A stretch of DNA of 64,000 bases from Acanthosepion lycidas (taxonomy: Eukaryota > Mollusca > Cephalopoda > Sepiida > Sepiidae), in the NCBI GenBank assembly GCA_963932145.1, contig OZ010586.1, forward strand, positions 70,403,468-70,467,467. Reading direction: 5' to 3'. Shown here piece after piece: positions 41,689 to 52,679 of this stretch (positions within the stretch are counted from its first letter, which is position 1; every line of letters starts with the position of its first letter). The position numbers and the translations under genes are program-made. The notes beneath the pieces were generated by a model. The model did not search any database. It saw only the letters and a program-made list of their open reading frames with translations, and had not been told where the DNA came from.

Positions 41689-43996
41689 CAGCAGTCCCCA
41701 ACCACCAGGCCAGGGTTGGACCATTTGGATCATTTGGCCCCAGGCTGTAAAGAAAGATTTTTTTCCATTTTATTGGCTATCATGATTTACTGGATGTTTT
41801 ATTTTGAAAAATGACCACTTCCGTTTCTACCTCTTTTTGGATTTGTCACAGTTACAGTTTTTTTCCCCCATGCACAGAAGCCGACCAGGTAGTAAAAAAT
41901 AAAAAGAAAACATACCTTCCTGGAGATCTTCTTTGTAAAGGAGGAAAGACTAAAGGATAAAATGGCATATGACCTCATTATTGATAAAAAAAAAGAAAGC
42001 TGCATCTGAAAGAAAATACAAAGTCTCCTATTTAAATTATGAGTTTGTTGAAACAGGAGATTCACATGGCCCAAGCCCACACTGTTTAATATGTGGTGAC
42101 TAGCTATCTAATGAAGTCATGAAGCCTTCAAAACCACTTCACCACATGGAGACCATGATTAAAAGACAAGCCTTTGGAGGTTTTTAAAGATAAAACATGA
42201 AAATGGACGACAGAAGTAATTATTGAAGGCCACCATATCATTAAATATGTCTGCACTGAGAGCATCATTCTTAGTTGCTAACTACATTGTCAAGGCTAAG
42301 AAGCCCTTCATTATTGGTGAAGAGTTGATCTTGCCTGCCACTAAGGACATTTGCATAGAAGTTTTAAGAGAGGCTGAAGTTAAAAATGTATCATAGGTTT
42401 CTCTGTTGGCTAACACTATAACCAGATGGATGAAATAGTGGAGGATACTGAGGTACAGTTGTTAGATAGGATGAATGAATCACTGTGGTATGTAATCCAG
42501 CTTGATGGGGATGTGCATGAGGATATGTATTATTGTTGCCAACCAACACCACATCTGCAGAGCTATTCAAGTCTTTAGATGATTACCTATTAGGAAAATT
42601 AAACTTGGCATTTTGTGTTAGTTTATGCCCAGATGGAGCAACTACCATGACTGGACAACTTTCTGGTTTCACTACTCAGTTTGCATTTGAATGTGAGTCC
42701 ATGCAATATGTCATTCATAGAAAAATGCTGGCTAGCTGAAAAAATATCACCAGCATTTTAGAAGATGTGATTAGTTATTAACTATGATGTGGTAGTTCAA
42801 ATTAAAAAAAAAAAAAACAAACAAATCGCAAGTCCAAACTTGAAAATCCAGGGGTCTGAATGAAATATCAAGATCATGAATTGTAGGTCCAAGGTCAAAA
42901 ATCTCAATACATGTAAACAGATAGAAATCCACCACACCATCCAACAGTCACATGCCAACCAAAACACATCAAAAAACAAGATGGTCAAGAACATAACGCT
43001 CACAGTTTTCAGAACGCCAACTGCTTTTATCGATAGAATAATTTCTTTTCATTGGCTGACAGTTGGATGGAACAAAGATGCATTTAAAGCAACAGCTGCC
43101 TCTGTTATTTATTTTGGTTATTTTGTCTTCGACATATTGTACAAAACTCATGTGCCCTTTTTCATGATAAATGACGTTCTCTTTTGCCACATTTTTTGAG
43201 TTATGAGAGCCGCTTCATAGATTTTTTTTTCATCACTACTCGCAGTGCATTTCAGTAGCACAGAATTGGATGAAAAATTACTGATTTGTGTGACATATCC
43301 AACCTGCACAATGAAATCAATCTGTCACTTCAGGGGAGAACAACAACTGGCAGATAAAGTGGTTGCATTCAAAGACAAGCTGAAAATGTGGGGATGGTTA
43401 GTGAAAATAGGGGTATTTGATGAGATTTTGGAAGAGACTGAGCCTTTATTCTGAACAATCACCTGTCTCAGCTTTTAAAAGAGTTTGAGCATTATTTTCC
43501 AACCAGAAATGATCCACAAACTAGGAAGGAATGGATCTGTGACCCATTTGAAAACAAGCCAGGTAAATTGATGTTGTCCATGCTGGAAGAAGACCAACTA
43601 CTTGAATCACAAATGATGGTGACCTTAAAAGTATATTTCAGACTTCAAATTTCCCAATGTTCTGGATTAAAAACAAGGTTGAATATCCTGATATCGCCAC
43701 AAAAACAATGAAACCTCTATTTCCATTTCCAATTTCCTTTGTGAAACAGGATTTTCAGCAGTGACAGCAACCAAAATGAGATTACAGAGTTAGGCTAGTG
43801 TCATTGTCTCCTGTCACCCCTAAATGAGACCATCTCCTTACAGGCAAACAAGTTCAGGGCTCTCACTGATTCTGCAGTATGTTGAGTTCAGTTACATTTA
43901 TAGTATAAATGAAATAATTAAATTAATAGTAAAATTATATATGCACTTTATCATTTATTGTGTTTGGTTATGGTGCAAAAAAATTGGGGAATGCTG
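41689..43996 (+). mobile_element. hAT transposon with ZBED5-like transposase, ends defined
   Basis: The ends are CAGCAGTCCCCAACCACC and the complement of CAGCATTCCCCAATTTTTTT, flanked by 8-bp duplications GTTTAAGG (41681-41688) and GATTAAGG (43997-44004). Frames give MKPSKPLHHMETMI (BED-finger region, about 42117-42160), ALRASFLVANYIVKAKKPFI (42255-42315), LPATKDICIEVLREAEVKN (42332-42388), IVED-EVQLLDRMNESLWYVI, TTSAELFKSLDDYLLGKLNL (42548-42607) and FCVSLCPDGATTMTGQLSGF (42612-42670). After an insertion come LADKVVAFKDKLKMWG, a PLLNNHLSQLLKEFEHYFPT-like stretch, and the dimerisation block FLCETGFSAVTATKMRLQ (about 43737-43790). The family spelling is that of ZBED5/ZBED8-related hAT transposases. 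Stops and frameshifts make it inactive; the catalytic middle is partly lost. Confidence 0.88.
42790..43235. mobile_element. Unclassified insertion within the hAT element
   Basis: About 445 bases between the IHRKMLAS region and the TEWMKNY-FV codons do not match the transposase. The insert has a poly(A)-like run (about 42804-42817) at its left edge and poly(T) (43221-43229) at its right. It includes an ATTGGCTGAC CCAAT-type motif near 43052. Its two overlapping frames of about 70-107 codons show no known domain. Identity is unknown. Confidence 0.5.
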
Positions 43997-44009
43997 GATT
44001 AAGGTATAT

Positions 44010-44770
44010 TTTATGATAAAAAGATATTTTACCTGGTTAATACCTAGATGTATGACCACTTGGGAATACCAGGTACTGTAAGCTGGGATGTGTGGGTGAT
44101 ATAATTGATAACAGATCAGAATTATTGGAGTCATGTATCAATTCCAGTCCATGCAAGGGTCTTGTTCTCCCTCCCCCAATCTATGATTGGGGACCTCCAC
44201 TCTATTACATGTCAATTTTCATAAGGTAGTATTCATATAAAATACAAATTTTATTGTAACCTAATTATATACAATAATGGATCATATGCAATATAGGTGA
44301 ATAATTCAACTAAAATTGAAAATAAATACAATGTATCTAAATACAAATTATAGACATGTCATAATAGATCATTCCATCTTAAATGTTTTGGAGAAATTTT
44401 TAACATCAACTTGAAATTTTTTTTGTAAAAAGTTGAATAATTTTAACAGTTTCAACATTATGGATAAAAAATAGTGAATTATATAGTTTTTTTAGACTTA
44501 GCACGAGCAAAACAAATTCACAAATTTGACATTAAAAACCTGCGAAACTTATCATTCTTTAATAATCAGTTGCACTTAGTTTAATTTGTAACATATATAA
44601 ATGTAGGTAGAAAAAAAGTAAATGTTGATAAGATGGTGAGGTGGCTCATAAAACATTGCCTGAGTCCCCCAAATGCAGCTTGTCCCCCCACCCAGTCAGG
44701 GGCTACAGGGTTGTATGCATTGGCCCTGCTTACATCAATATACAGTATGTTTAAGCAAAGTAAAATATTA
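44010..44770. other. AT-rich spacer
   Basis: Nothing was recognised, apart from a short GC-richer patch at 44640-44730 (GAGTCCCCCAAATGCAG..) of unknown origin. Confidence 0.4.
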
Positions 44771-44773
44771 CTA

Positions 44774-45765
44774 CAGGTATAGCTTGGGTTACGTCGTTTT
44801 GATTTAAATTGTTCTCAATTATACATCATTTGTCAAAAAAAATATATGGAAAAATAAAAATCAAGTTGAAGCCATTTTATTTAATGTCTGTCCACCACAA
44901 ATATTGAGGTTGTAATATAGAAAAGCATTAAAAGCACATAAAATCATGTTACTGTAAAATCATATTAAAATACGTACATTTACAGTAAATGTTAATATAA
45001 TCATCATAAATCCTAGAGAACGAAATATGAAAACATCTGCAACTTTGTGTTGTCATCTTTAACAGCGCAGTATTGGCATTTTCCATGGTAGTTTCAATAT
45101 CTACCATTTAGCGTTGTTGTTAGTGCCATTTGTGATTCCCATGAAATTGAAATCCACTTCAGGCATACGCATGGTACATGTGTGCTTATTGGCTACTCTC
45201 TCATTCTCATTCACTTGTGACTTTATATTTTGCCCCAAGGGCTCCTAATAAAATAGCATGCTGCAAATAGTCAAGAAATCATTCAAGCAAAAGTGTTGTC
45301 TTTGTTTGAGGATCTGAACAAAAAATACCCAAATGAGAAAGACGTTAAGTTTAAAGTGAGTTATGGCTGGTTTATGAGATTTAGAGAATGAAGAAGTTAT
45401 CTCTCTATTAAGAAGCAAAGTGAAAGTGCATCAGCTGACAAACAAGTAGCAGCCGATTTTCCTGCAGCATTGGCTAAGATCATTGAAGAAAACAGGTTTC
45501 TTCCTGAACAGATTTGTAACTTTGATGAAAGTGGATTATATTGGAAAAAATTGACAGACTGTTCTTTCATTGCTAATGCTAAGCATAAGGCTATATCGCT
45601 GATAAAATGTTTTATTCAGAATACTGTACGTACATATCATAAATGCTGTAATATGCAATGAGAAGTGCTTATTTGCATTTTATGGTTTCGTTATTTTGAC
45701 TTAAGTCATTTTTCAACCTAAGTTGTGACCTCTGGACCAATTAACAACCTAGGGCGAGATATATC
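44774..45765 (+). mobile_element. Tigger/pogo-type transposon remnant
   Basis: From 45270 frames give QEIIQAKVLSLFEDLNKKYP, VSYGWFMRFRE (CENP-B-type DNA-binding domain) and ADKQVAADFPAALAKIIEEN. Next come RFLPEQICNFDESGLYWKKL with the first catalytic Asp in NFDES (about 45518-45535), then SFIANAKHKA. The ORF then stops matching the family and runs into the end region. Putative terminal repeats are CAGGTATAGCTTGGGTTACG at 44774 and the complement of TCGCCCTAGGTTGTTAATTG near 45740-45758. Internal deletion removed the rest of the DDE domain. TIGD-like host genes have this fold, but the terminal repeats and deletion favour a transposon copy. Confidence 0.75.
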
Positions 45766-45870
45766 TATATTTCCTACTATGATAAGTGGTGGAGGTTATC
45801 TTATGACATTCCCACCATATATCTGTTAAGGACTGAAAGATAATGCACAGTGAAATTAATATATTCAACA

Positions 45871-45907
<37 letters not shown>
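45871..45907. repeat. (TA)n microsatellite
   Basis: A TA run followed by a short CACACA stretch. Confidence 0.93.
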
Positions 45908-45910
<3 letters not shown>

Positions 45911-46327
45911 CACACACAAACACACTATAAAGGATACATTAAAAGTTGGAGGTATATGAATTCAAATGTAAATGTCCTGGTGCATACAAAAGTGAGAGTC
46001 CAAGAGAATGCAAATATATATTTACATGTCACACATGCATTATATTTTGGCTCTGGGTATGTTACGATGACCACAGCATTAGAGAATGGATAAAATTAAT
46101 TCATTCATTTTGATTTACATGATTTTACATCTCATTATATACATATCTAGAAATTTATTTTGAAAGTGCCACTTCACAACTCATTGGTTCATGATTAGTG
46201 ACCTTATATTGTGGTAGGGAACAGATCTTATTTCTGAATCACCTGCTATGGTGATCATATAGGTGTCAGGACAGTTTCTCATTGCTTGATTGAAATATAA
46301 CATCATGACCTAGTAATTCTGAATATA

Positions 46328-47173
46328 CAGGGTGTAATAGGTAACTTGTAGCCATTTCATATTTTTAATTTTGTGCATGAATGTTGCTTGTTTTTGATTT
46401 TGTTGACTGCATAGTATAACAGGGTATAACAGTTGGGCACGATCTGTGAGAAAAAGTGCACCACACGCAATTCACTCCACCATTGATGCCAGAAGCTCTA
46501 ATATGAATATTTCAGAGTGTTTGAGTGTCAATGCAGAAAATTTGGAAAGAATCAGATGAGTCTAATGGTGATTACGAAGGTATGGCAACTTGGAAAACTC
46601 ACTGATCATTCTAATAAGAAAAGAACTCCCAAATTTGTTGGTGAAGGCCTCAGACTCAACATGGAGGCCTACATCAAGTGTCTTAAGGACATAGTGCTAT
46701 CCTGGGTCAAGAGAGTGGCTGCTGGAAGACCCTATGTCTGGCAACAAGATTCTTCACCATGCCACACAAACAGGAGAACCCAGTCATGGCTATCAGACAA
46801 TTTCTGAAACCACAACACCCCTTACACCTGGCCACCTAACACCCAAGATTGCAACCACCTTGATTATTATGTGTGGGACACAGTTGAGCAAGAGACCAAC
46901 AAAACTGCTTGTAACACCAAAGATAAACTGAAGGCAAAGATTTTAGCAGCAATCACCAACTTATATAAGGAAACTGTCTAGAAGAGTTGCAGGAGATTCC
47001 AAAGTTATCTGGAGGCTATGGTTTATGCAAATGGTGATATTATTGAATAAATTTACTCTTTAGTATTTCAATATATTTGTGTATAATTTTGGTAAATATA
47101 TCTGTTAAAATGAGATGTCAATGTTATTTTCATTTTCACATAATTTATACGACAATTTATCCATCGCACACTG
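46328..47173 (+). mobile_element. Tc1/mariner-superfamily element, internally deleted, copy 2
   Basis: The left end is CAGGGTGTAATAGGTAA after TA. The right end is the complement of CAGTGTGCGATGGATAAATT. Frames give MNISECLSVN, the DESNGDYEGMATWKTH block, KKRTPKFVGEGLRLNMEAYI and KCLKDIVLSWVKRVAAGRPY. The catalytic block VWQQDSSPCHTNRRTQSWLS (second Asp) follows, then the LDYYVWDTVEQETNKTAC segment, KLKAKILAAITNLYKETV and CRRFQSYLEAMV. The frame 46517-46807 carries 96 of these codons. FVGE runs straight into GLRLN, with no region for the first catalytic Asp, exactly as in copy 1 at 19039-19911. Confidence 0.85.
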
Positions 47174-47179
47174 CACATC

Positions 47180-47875
47180 TATTTTTAGAGATGGTGAAAT
47201 GCTGGTCTACTTGTTATTATTTGTTTGATTTATTTTCCTATCACTGCATTCCAACAAAAATAATATAATAATAATAATAAGCAAGAAGGAGTTATATAAA
47301 TTGTATCTTTCATTATATTTAACATTCTTAATTTGTATAATAAAAGGAACAACTCAGATTTAGAAAAAAAAGGAAACTCTCTGCAAGCCAACAATTTCTA
47401 GTTTGTCAAAAGTCTTATTTTATCTCCGGCTCTATGGAATTGGAACATTTAGTCTCCGTCACTTGAGAAAACTGGCTTTCTTAGAATCAATACTGCAGCT
47501 CAAGGCTGAATATACCTTGCAGATGTACTGCTAAGATATTTACAACAACAGTTTCTTTTGAAAACACAAGTGAATAAGATACAACAGCATGGTGAGCAGA
47601 ATGCACCAAATAGATTAACAGAATTACTACAGTAAATATCTCCTTAAAAATAAAGTTTTAATTTTAAAGGCCATTTAAATGATCATCTACAATGCTGTCT
47701 TGTATATTATATGCCCTGGGCAATTATTTATTTCACAAAAAGTTAACATATGTTTTTCTTTGTTAATGAGATCTATTTGCCCATCTACTTTTTTGTTTTA
47801 AAAATATTGTGATTAATTGAACCTAAAAGCCTATTCCTTAGTTCTCCAAGAAACATATATTTATCATATTGTACC
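47180..47875. other. AT-rich spacer
   Basis: A small (AAT)n run lies at 47266-47280. No gene or repeat family was recognised elsewhere. Confidence 0.4.
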
Positions 47876-47879
47876 TAAT

Positions 47880-48660
47880 GGTAATGCTGAGATTAGCCAT
47901 ACAATAAACATCTAGCATTCATTGACTGAACAGTTAGTATTACAGACAATGTAAATTTATAAAATCTGTCTCTTAAAACAATTTTTCGGGAATGCTACTA
48001 TTAACTATTTCCTTATAATGAAACATCCAGCATTTACTGAAAGCTAGTGTCACTCTTAGTTAAAATTTATAAAATCTGTCTCTTAAAACAATTTTTCAGG
48101 AATGGTACTATTAACTATTTCCTTATAATGAAACATCCAGCATTTACTGAAAGCTAGTGTCACTCTTAGTTAAAATTTATAAAATCTGTCTCTTAAAACA
48201 ATTTTTCAGGAATGGTACTATTAACTATTTCCTTATAATGAAACATCCAGCATTTACTGAAAGCTAGTGTCACTCTTAGTTAAAATTTATAAAATCTTTC
48301 TACTAAAACAATATCACTCTTTACAATATTGATCAGACTTCCTTTCTAATCTTCTCTCTGAAATAGTGTAGACTGTCAACATCTTAATTATGTCATTTTC
48401 TCTTTGAATTACATATGCTATCCATTTTAGTTGTTGCTGTTAAAAGTCCTCAATATATATGATATCGTTTTTGTTATTTGGGACAGTTCTTTTGCTTATA
48501 ATTCTGTAACACGAGTCCACAAGATTCATAGAAGGATGGTTCACTTTAAGACTTACAAGCTTCATTTTTCCAAGCCATTTTTAATCATTGATCTGAAAAA
48601 GCTATTGTATGCAGTTGGCAATTCAAATATTTCTGAGTGAGTTTGGTGCTGTCCATGATA
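47880..48660 (-). mobile_element. LINE-C fragment carrying a tandem triplication
   Basis: It matches 28018-28510 in order: CATTCATTGACTGAACAG, TTTATAAAATCTGTCTCTTA, then (after the triplication) GAAATAGTGTAGACTGTCAA, TTAATTATGTCATTTTCTCT, AGTCCACAAGATTCATAGAA and GGATGGTTCACTTTAAGAC. It is read on the minus strand as the region downstream of the RT core. Confidence 0.65.
47961..48300. repeat. 110-bp tandem repeat, three full units
   Basis: AAAATCTGTC begins at 47961, 48071 and 48181, and AAAATCTTTC at 48291, an exact 110-base period. Units 2 and 3 are identical over 110 bases. Unit 1 differs at two positions (CGGGAATGC against CAGGAATGG). Each unit holds CTATTAACTATTTCCTTATA and AAACATCCAGCATTTACTGA. 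Confidence 0.95.
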
Positions 48661-48779
48661 TCTATATGAAAGTTTTTATCTGATGCGGCTATTTAAAAAT
48701 ATGAGTTTTTGGGACGTCATGACAACACCAAACAGGACCTTCCAGGGAATGGAGATATCTTTCCCCTTAGTAAGTCAAT

Positions 48780-48980
48780 GACATTTTCCCATCAACTACA
48801 ATTTACAAAAATTTAAATGCTACAGCAATTGTCTTCTTTTGTTTCATTGAATCCTGTTCTTTCTATTTTCCTTTCTCCTCAATAATGTTTTCTCACGTTC
48901 CTTCTTTCTATTGTTTTTTATCCTCAGTGATCTCATGAGTGGCTTTATCACCTTGCTTGGGGAAAACTTTTTTTTTTTTT
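48780..48980 (+). mobile_element. Jockey/CR1-like LINE 3' terminus
   Basis: NLQKFKCYSNCLLLFH-like codons (48800-48850) are followed by CTTTCTCCTCAATAATGTTT and a terminal GCTTTATCACCTTGCTTGGG, as at the other copies' 3' ends, then poly(T). Confidence 0.65.
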
Positions 48981-49045
48981 TTAATTTAAATCTACAGTGA
49001 AACTTTCAAGATAATAACTTTAAGGCCAGAAAAGTATATCTAATT

Positions 49046-49656
49046 CAATATTTCTCAACCTTTTTGAGTAACAGCACACCTAAAAGCAAATGAAAATATC
49101 ATGGAAAACTTAGCAAAATTTTTAAAGGGTAAACATTTAAATGTTATGAAATAAAACCATAGATTTAAAAATAAAATGCACACACAAATATGAACTTACT
49201 TTATTTCAATGTTTTTATTCAACTATTTGTGCAGCTTATTTAGTGTGAAACCTGTTCCTGGTATTTATTTTTTGTAATTTCTTCAATGTTTGGTCGAATA
49301 TGTGGTAAGGAGACTCATTTCTTCTTCACTTGAGTGTAGTCTTTCTTGCTTCTTACTTTTTGATGTTATTTAGGTTTGAGAAAGTCTAATTTGCATAAAT
49401 AAGAAAAATTGCAATAAAACTGATACAGCCTTCTTAGCTAATGCAGGATAAAAAGTTTAATACTTATTCATTTATTCAAACAAAATAGGAAAACTGTATT
49501 ATTAGCTGACGCATTTTCCTATTGTCTTTTACCTTTATAAATATTGTCTTTTTTTACAAGTTAACTCTGAGAAATTTTTCATACACATATATATGTATAT
49601 CTTAACAATATTGTACTTCAACTAGTATGGCACAGCATGGTAGTTGAGAATCATTG
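49046..49656. mobile_element. Non-autonomous hAT element with perfect 8-bp TSD
   Basis: A 611-bp unit flanked by ATCTAATT at 49038-49045 and 49657-49664. The left end is CAATATTTCTCAACCTTTTT..AACAGCACACC. The right end complement is CAATGATTCTCAACTACCAT..GCTGTGCCATA. The ATTCTCAACC-type end with 8-bp duplication is characteristic of hAT elements of the Charlie kind. No transposase motifs were seen inside. Confidence 0.85.
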
Positions 49657-50029
49657 ATCTAATTCAAATAAAGTTATGAATAATAAGATCAATAAAATAT
49701 CATAAAATGACAATGAAAATTTTGAGCTTTTAATAAGTTGTATAAACACAGAAAGTGAGAATATTAATTCTGCGCTTGGAGCACCACTCACTTAAGCAAA
49801 TTTTTCCTTGGAGTTGTTTCCAAAAGAATAGCTAAACTTTCTACCAAACTAGGAGAAAAATAAAATACAAATATCATTGCATAATAAGATTAGAAAGGAA
49901 GTATGAAATTTGAATGTTGCATTTTTGTGTCTATATTAAGTGCATGCTTGTTCACATCTGATAAACAAAGAAGAAGTATATGAAAAATTGGTTTTCTACT
50001 ACAGTCTGTTTACTTTTTTTTTTTTTTTT

Positions 50030-50290
50030 TATTGTGACTGTAATGAAACAAAGTTCTCAAGTCTCTTGAGTATGTCAATTTCAATTTTGGTTCAAAAGTA
50101 TGCTATGGTAATGTTTAAAATTGGTCAAGTTCAAGTCAGCATCAACTTTGCACTGAGTTGGAACAACCAAATCACTTCATAAGTAGGGCTGCAAGGCACG
50201 TCCAAACGCTATCATTGGAAAGTGGAAAGAAATAGATTCTGTCCTTTCCAGAAGTGGGAGGGGCATAAAATTGCATAGATGACCAAAAAC
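50030..50290 (+). repeat. Dispersed repeat, partner of 60780-61340
   Basis: Shared with 60780-61340: TAATGAAACAAAGTTCTCAA, GAGTATGTC..TTT, GCACTGAGTTGGAACAACCA, and CATTGGAAAGTGGAA. Non-coding; class unknown. Confidence 0.6.
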
Positions 50291-50579
50291 CTTTTCCTGT
50301 TTCTTTATTACTTGCATCCTGAAAAAATTAATTTATTTTTTATTATTATTTATTGGATTTATTTTCATTTTTACAATTAGAGTAATAAGTTTTATTGACA
50401 ATAGATATAAACAAATTCAGAATTGGTCTAAAACCATTAAGAAATTGATATTTTCATAAATGTAACTTCAAACATTCATATAATTAGTCAGTTAAGTGCC
50501 ATATGTGATATATGCTTTGGTAATCATGTCTCTTTCAATTCATGACTGACTAGGCAGAAGATTTTCTCACTGTATAATG

Positions 50580-50765
50580 TCATTTCTTTCTGTTGCCAAC
50601 CAAGGCTATAGGATCAAGTCTGTCCTGTTATTCAACCCATAGCTGGAAGAGTAGAGATGGATTCATACCTTAGAGCATTTGTCATTTGCAAGTGAGTGTA
50701 CTGAACCTGACTGGAATTCATACTTAGCTCTCCGTTTTTTCATTCCAAGGTGTTGTTAATTACAC
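50580..50765 (-). mobile_element. tRNA-derived SINE fragment
   Basis: Minus strand: GTTGCCAACCAAGGCTATAG, TCTGTCCTGTTATTCAACCC, GATGGATTCATACCTTAG, GAATTCATACTTAGCTCTCC and GTTGTTAATTACACAACACC. Confidence 0.72.
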
Positions 50766-50779
50766 AACACCACACATCC

Positions 50780-51785
50780 CATATAATATAATAAAAAATA
50801 AAAAGGAAAAAATGTATTATAAAATTTTGCCAGTGGAACATTTTTAAACATTACTAAAAGAATTTTGTTTGTTTGTCTAAGATACAATGAGAAATGTTTT
50901 ATCTTCTATACAAAAAAGTTTAAAAAAAACTATTCTGGAAGTTATTGTAAAGAAAGTGTTCATAGTAATATATTCTTAATAATGAAAGAAAAACAGATTT
51001 AAAAGAATTAAGAATTCTGAGTTGTCTTATAATATTTTCTTTATCTGTAACCAGACTATCCAAAAACAGTAAATCCAGTTTTAACTCTTCTGTGACCAAG
51101 TTACTCAAAAAAATATTTTTTATTTATAAAAAAATAATAAAAAAAAAACACAATATTATTCCATACTAGAAATACCTGTGAAAATTTCATGGCTTTCCTA
51201 TTTGAATTTTCTGATGAATCTTAATTGTTAAGTTAATGATTGAATAAGCTCATAGCGAGTTCTATGACAATAAGATATCTGTAGAAATTCCCCTATTGCA
51301 TCATTAAATATTTGAGCCAAACAACTTTAATAAAATATTGCAATAACAGTCATCAATATGAATGCTAGTTGTTATTTTAAGAAATATGGAGGTACATATG
51401 AAAAGGTTTGAAATTGACAAATTTTTCCATTTCACAGAAATAGATGTTAAACACTTCTATCTTTCCTTCTTTCTTTCCTTTTCTAACTGATATGTCTTTT
51501 CTGTTTTTCCCAGTGGTCAAAACAGAATATTTCATTATTTATTAGGTATTAGCAGAATGTAACATACATATATGCTAACTAAGGAGCCAAAACAAGCAGA
51601 ATTTAAATAAGAAGTATTATTAACTTTGGATATTATAGATAAGCTTCCATTTTTTACTCTTTTACATTTACAAAATAAAGTCACTAATAAAAAAATAATA
51701 TTCTTGTGGAATCTGATTTAAGAATGAAAACAGGTTCATCAACATCATAAATATGGTGGTATCATATATTTGTTAATACTGAGAT
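50780..51785. other. AT-rich spacer, nothing recognised
   Basis: No frame, motif or repeat family was supported. Confidence 0.45.
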
Positions 51786-51788
51786 GGA

Positions 51789-52370
51789 TGTTAGTTGGAG
51801 TAGAAAAACAAATTTAGATATGGGTTCGGAGAAATGACCAAAGATTTATTTTCATTTACAAGATATGAAAATGTCTCTGGTAAGTGGCATACTGTAGTGT
51901 TCAAATGTGCAGTGTATGAAGTGAGAGGTGAGAATGTGAAAAAGGAGTATATTTAACCCAGCTGAATATTATCGGTTAGGGCTTGTCATATGGATAGTAG
52001 TTCATTCTCTGTGTTATCACAGCATAATGGTCAGACAGGCAGTCAGCTACACACCGGGTAGCCTCTATCGTTAGTGTGCATATGTGAAGTCTTTTTCTGC
52101 TTTCTGTTGATTGTGCTACTGTCTGGCTTCTCTTATAGTCTATATAAAGGAAGGGTATGGACGTAGTTGTAGTTATCTGTCACAAACAAGAGTTGGGTCA
52201 ATAATAGCTAGCGGCCTGGTATATTTGTGTTTGTTTTAAAATTTCTTTTGAGTAGAGTGTGGCATGCGTGTGACTTAGCTAGATCAAAATTGGTATGTAG
52301 TTAGATATATATGTTTTCTAATAATTGTATAAATTTTTATCTCTAACTATGTGTAAATTGTGTTTATCCA
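51789..52370 (-). mobile_element. Possible LTR-like element
   Basis: On the minus strand the stretch shows an inverted-CCAAT-like CTAACCGAT, a TATA-like GGGTTAAATATAC about 20 bases on, and a polyadenylation-like AAAATAAATC near 51850. An end TGTTAGTTGG lies at 51789 on the plus strand. The plus strand also has a TATATAAAGG box near 52141. No matching target duplication was found, so bounds are tentative. Could equally be two adjacent repeats. Confidence 0.3.
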
Positions 52371-52679
52371 CTACACATTATCAAAAAATCAATGATTATT
52401 TGATAACAGATGGGATTGCCAGAGTACTATGCTAGGTCCTTCATAGTATTTCTTGAAATAGTGAGTAGAGCTTATTACTAAGTAACATGCAACAGGTTGT
52501 GCTTGTATCAGCCACAGAGAGTAATCTTTAATATATAGGGAGAGTTGAATCCATGGCTTTATGAAGGGCATTAATAGGAAGAGAACACAGACTACTAGTC
52601 AGGATTTGAACTGTTCATAGATTCCATTTTCTCTGTTGCTAACTCTTAAGCCAACTCTGTCATACCATGCTCAATGCTA

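Noticed and set aside
47961-48300. Regularly spaced repeats considered as a CRISPR-like array
   Set aside because: The units are contiguous 110-bp tandem copies without unique spacers, in a eukaryotic LINE context.
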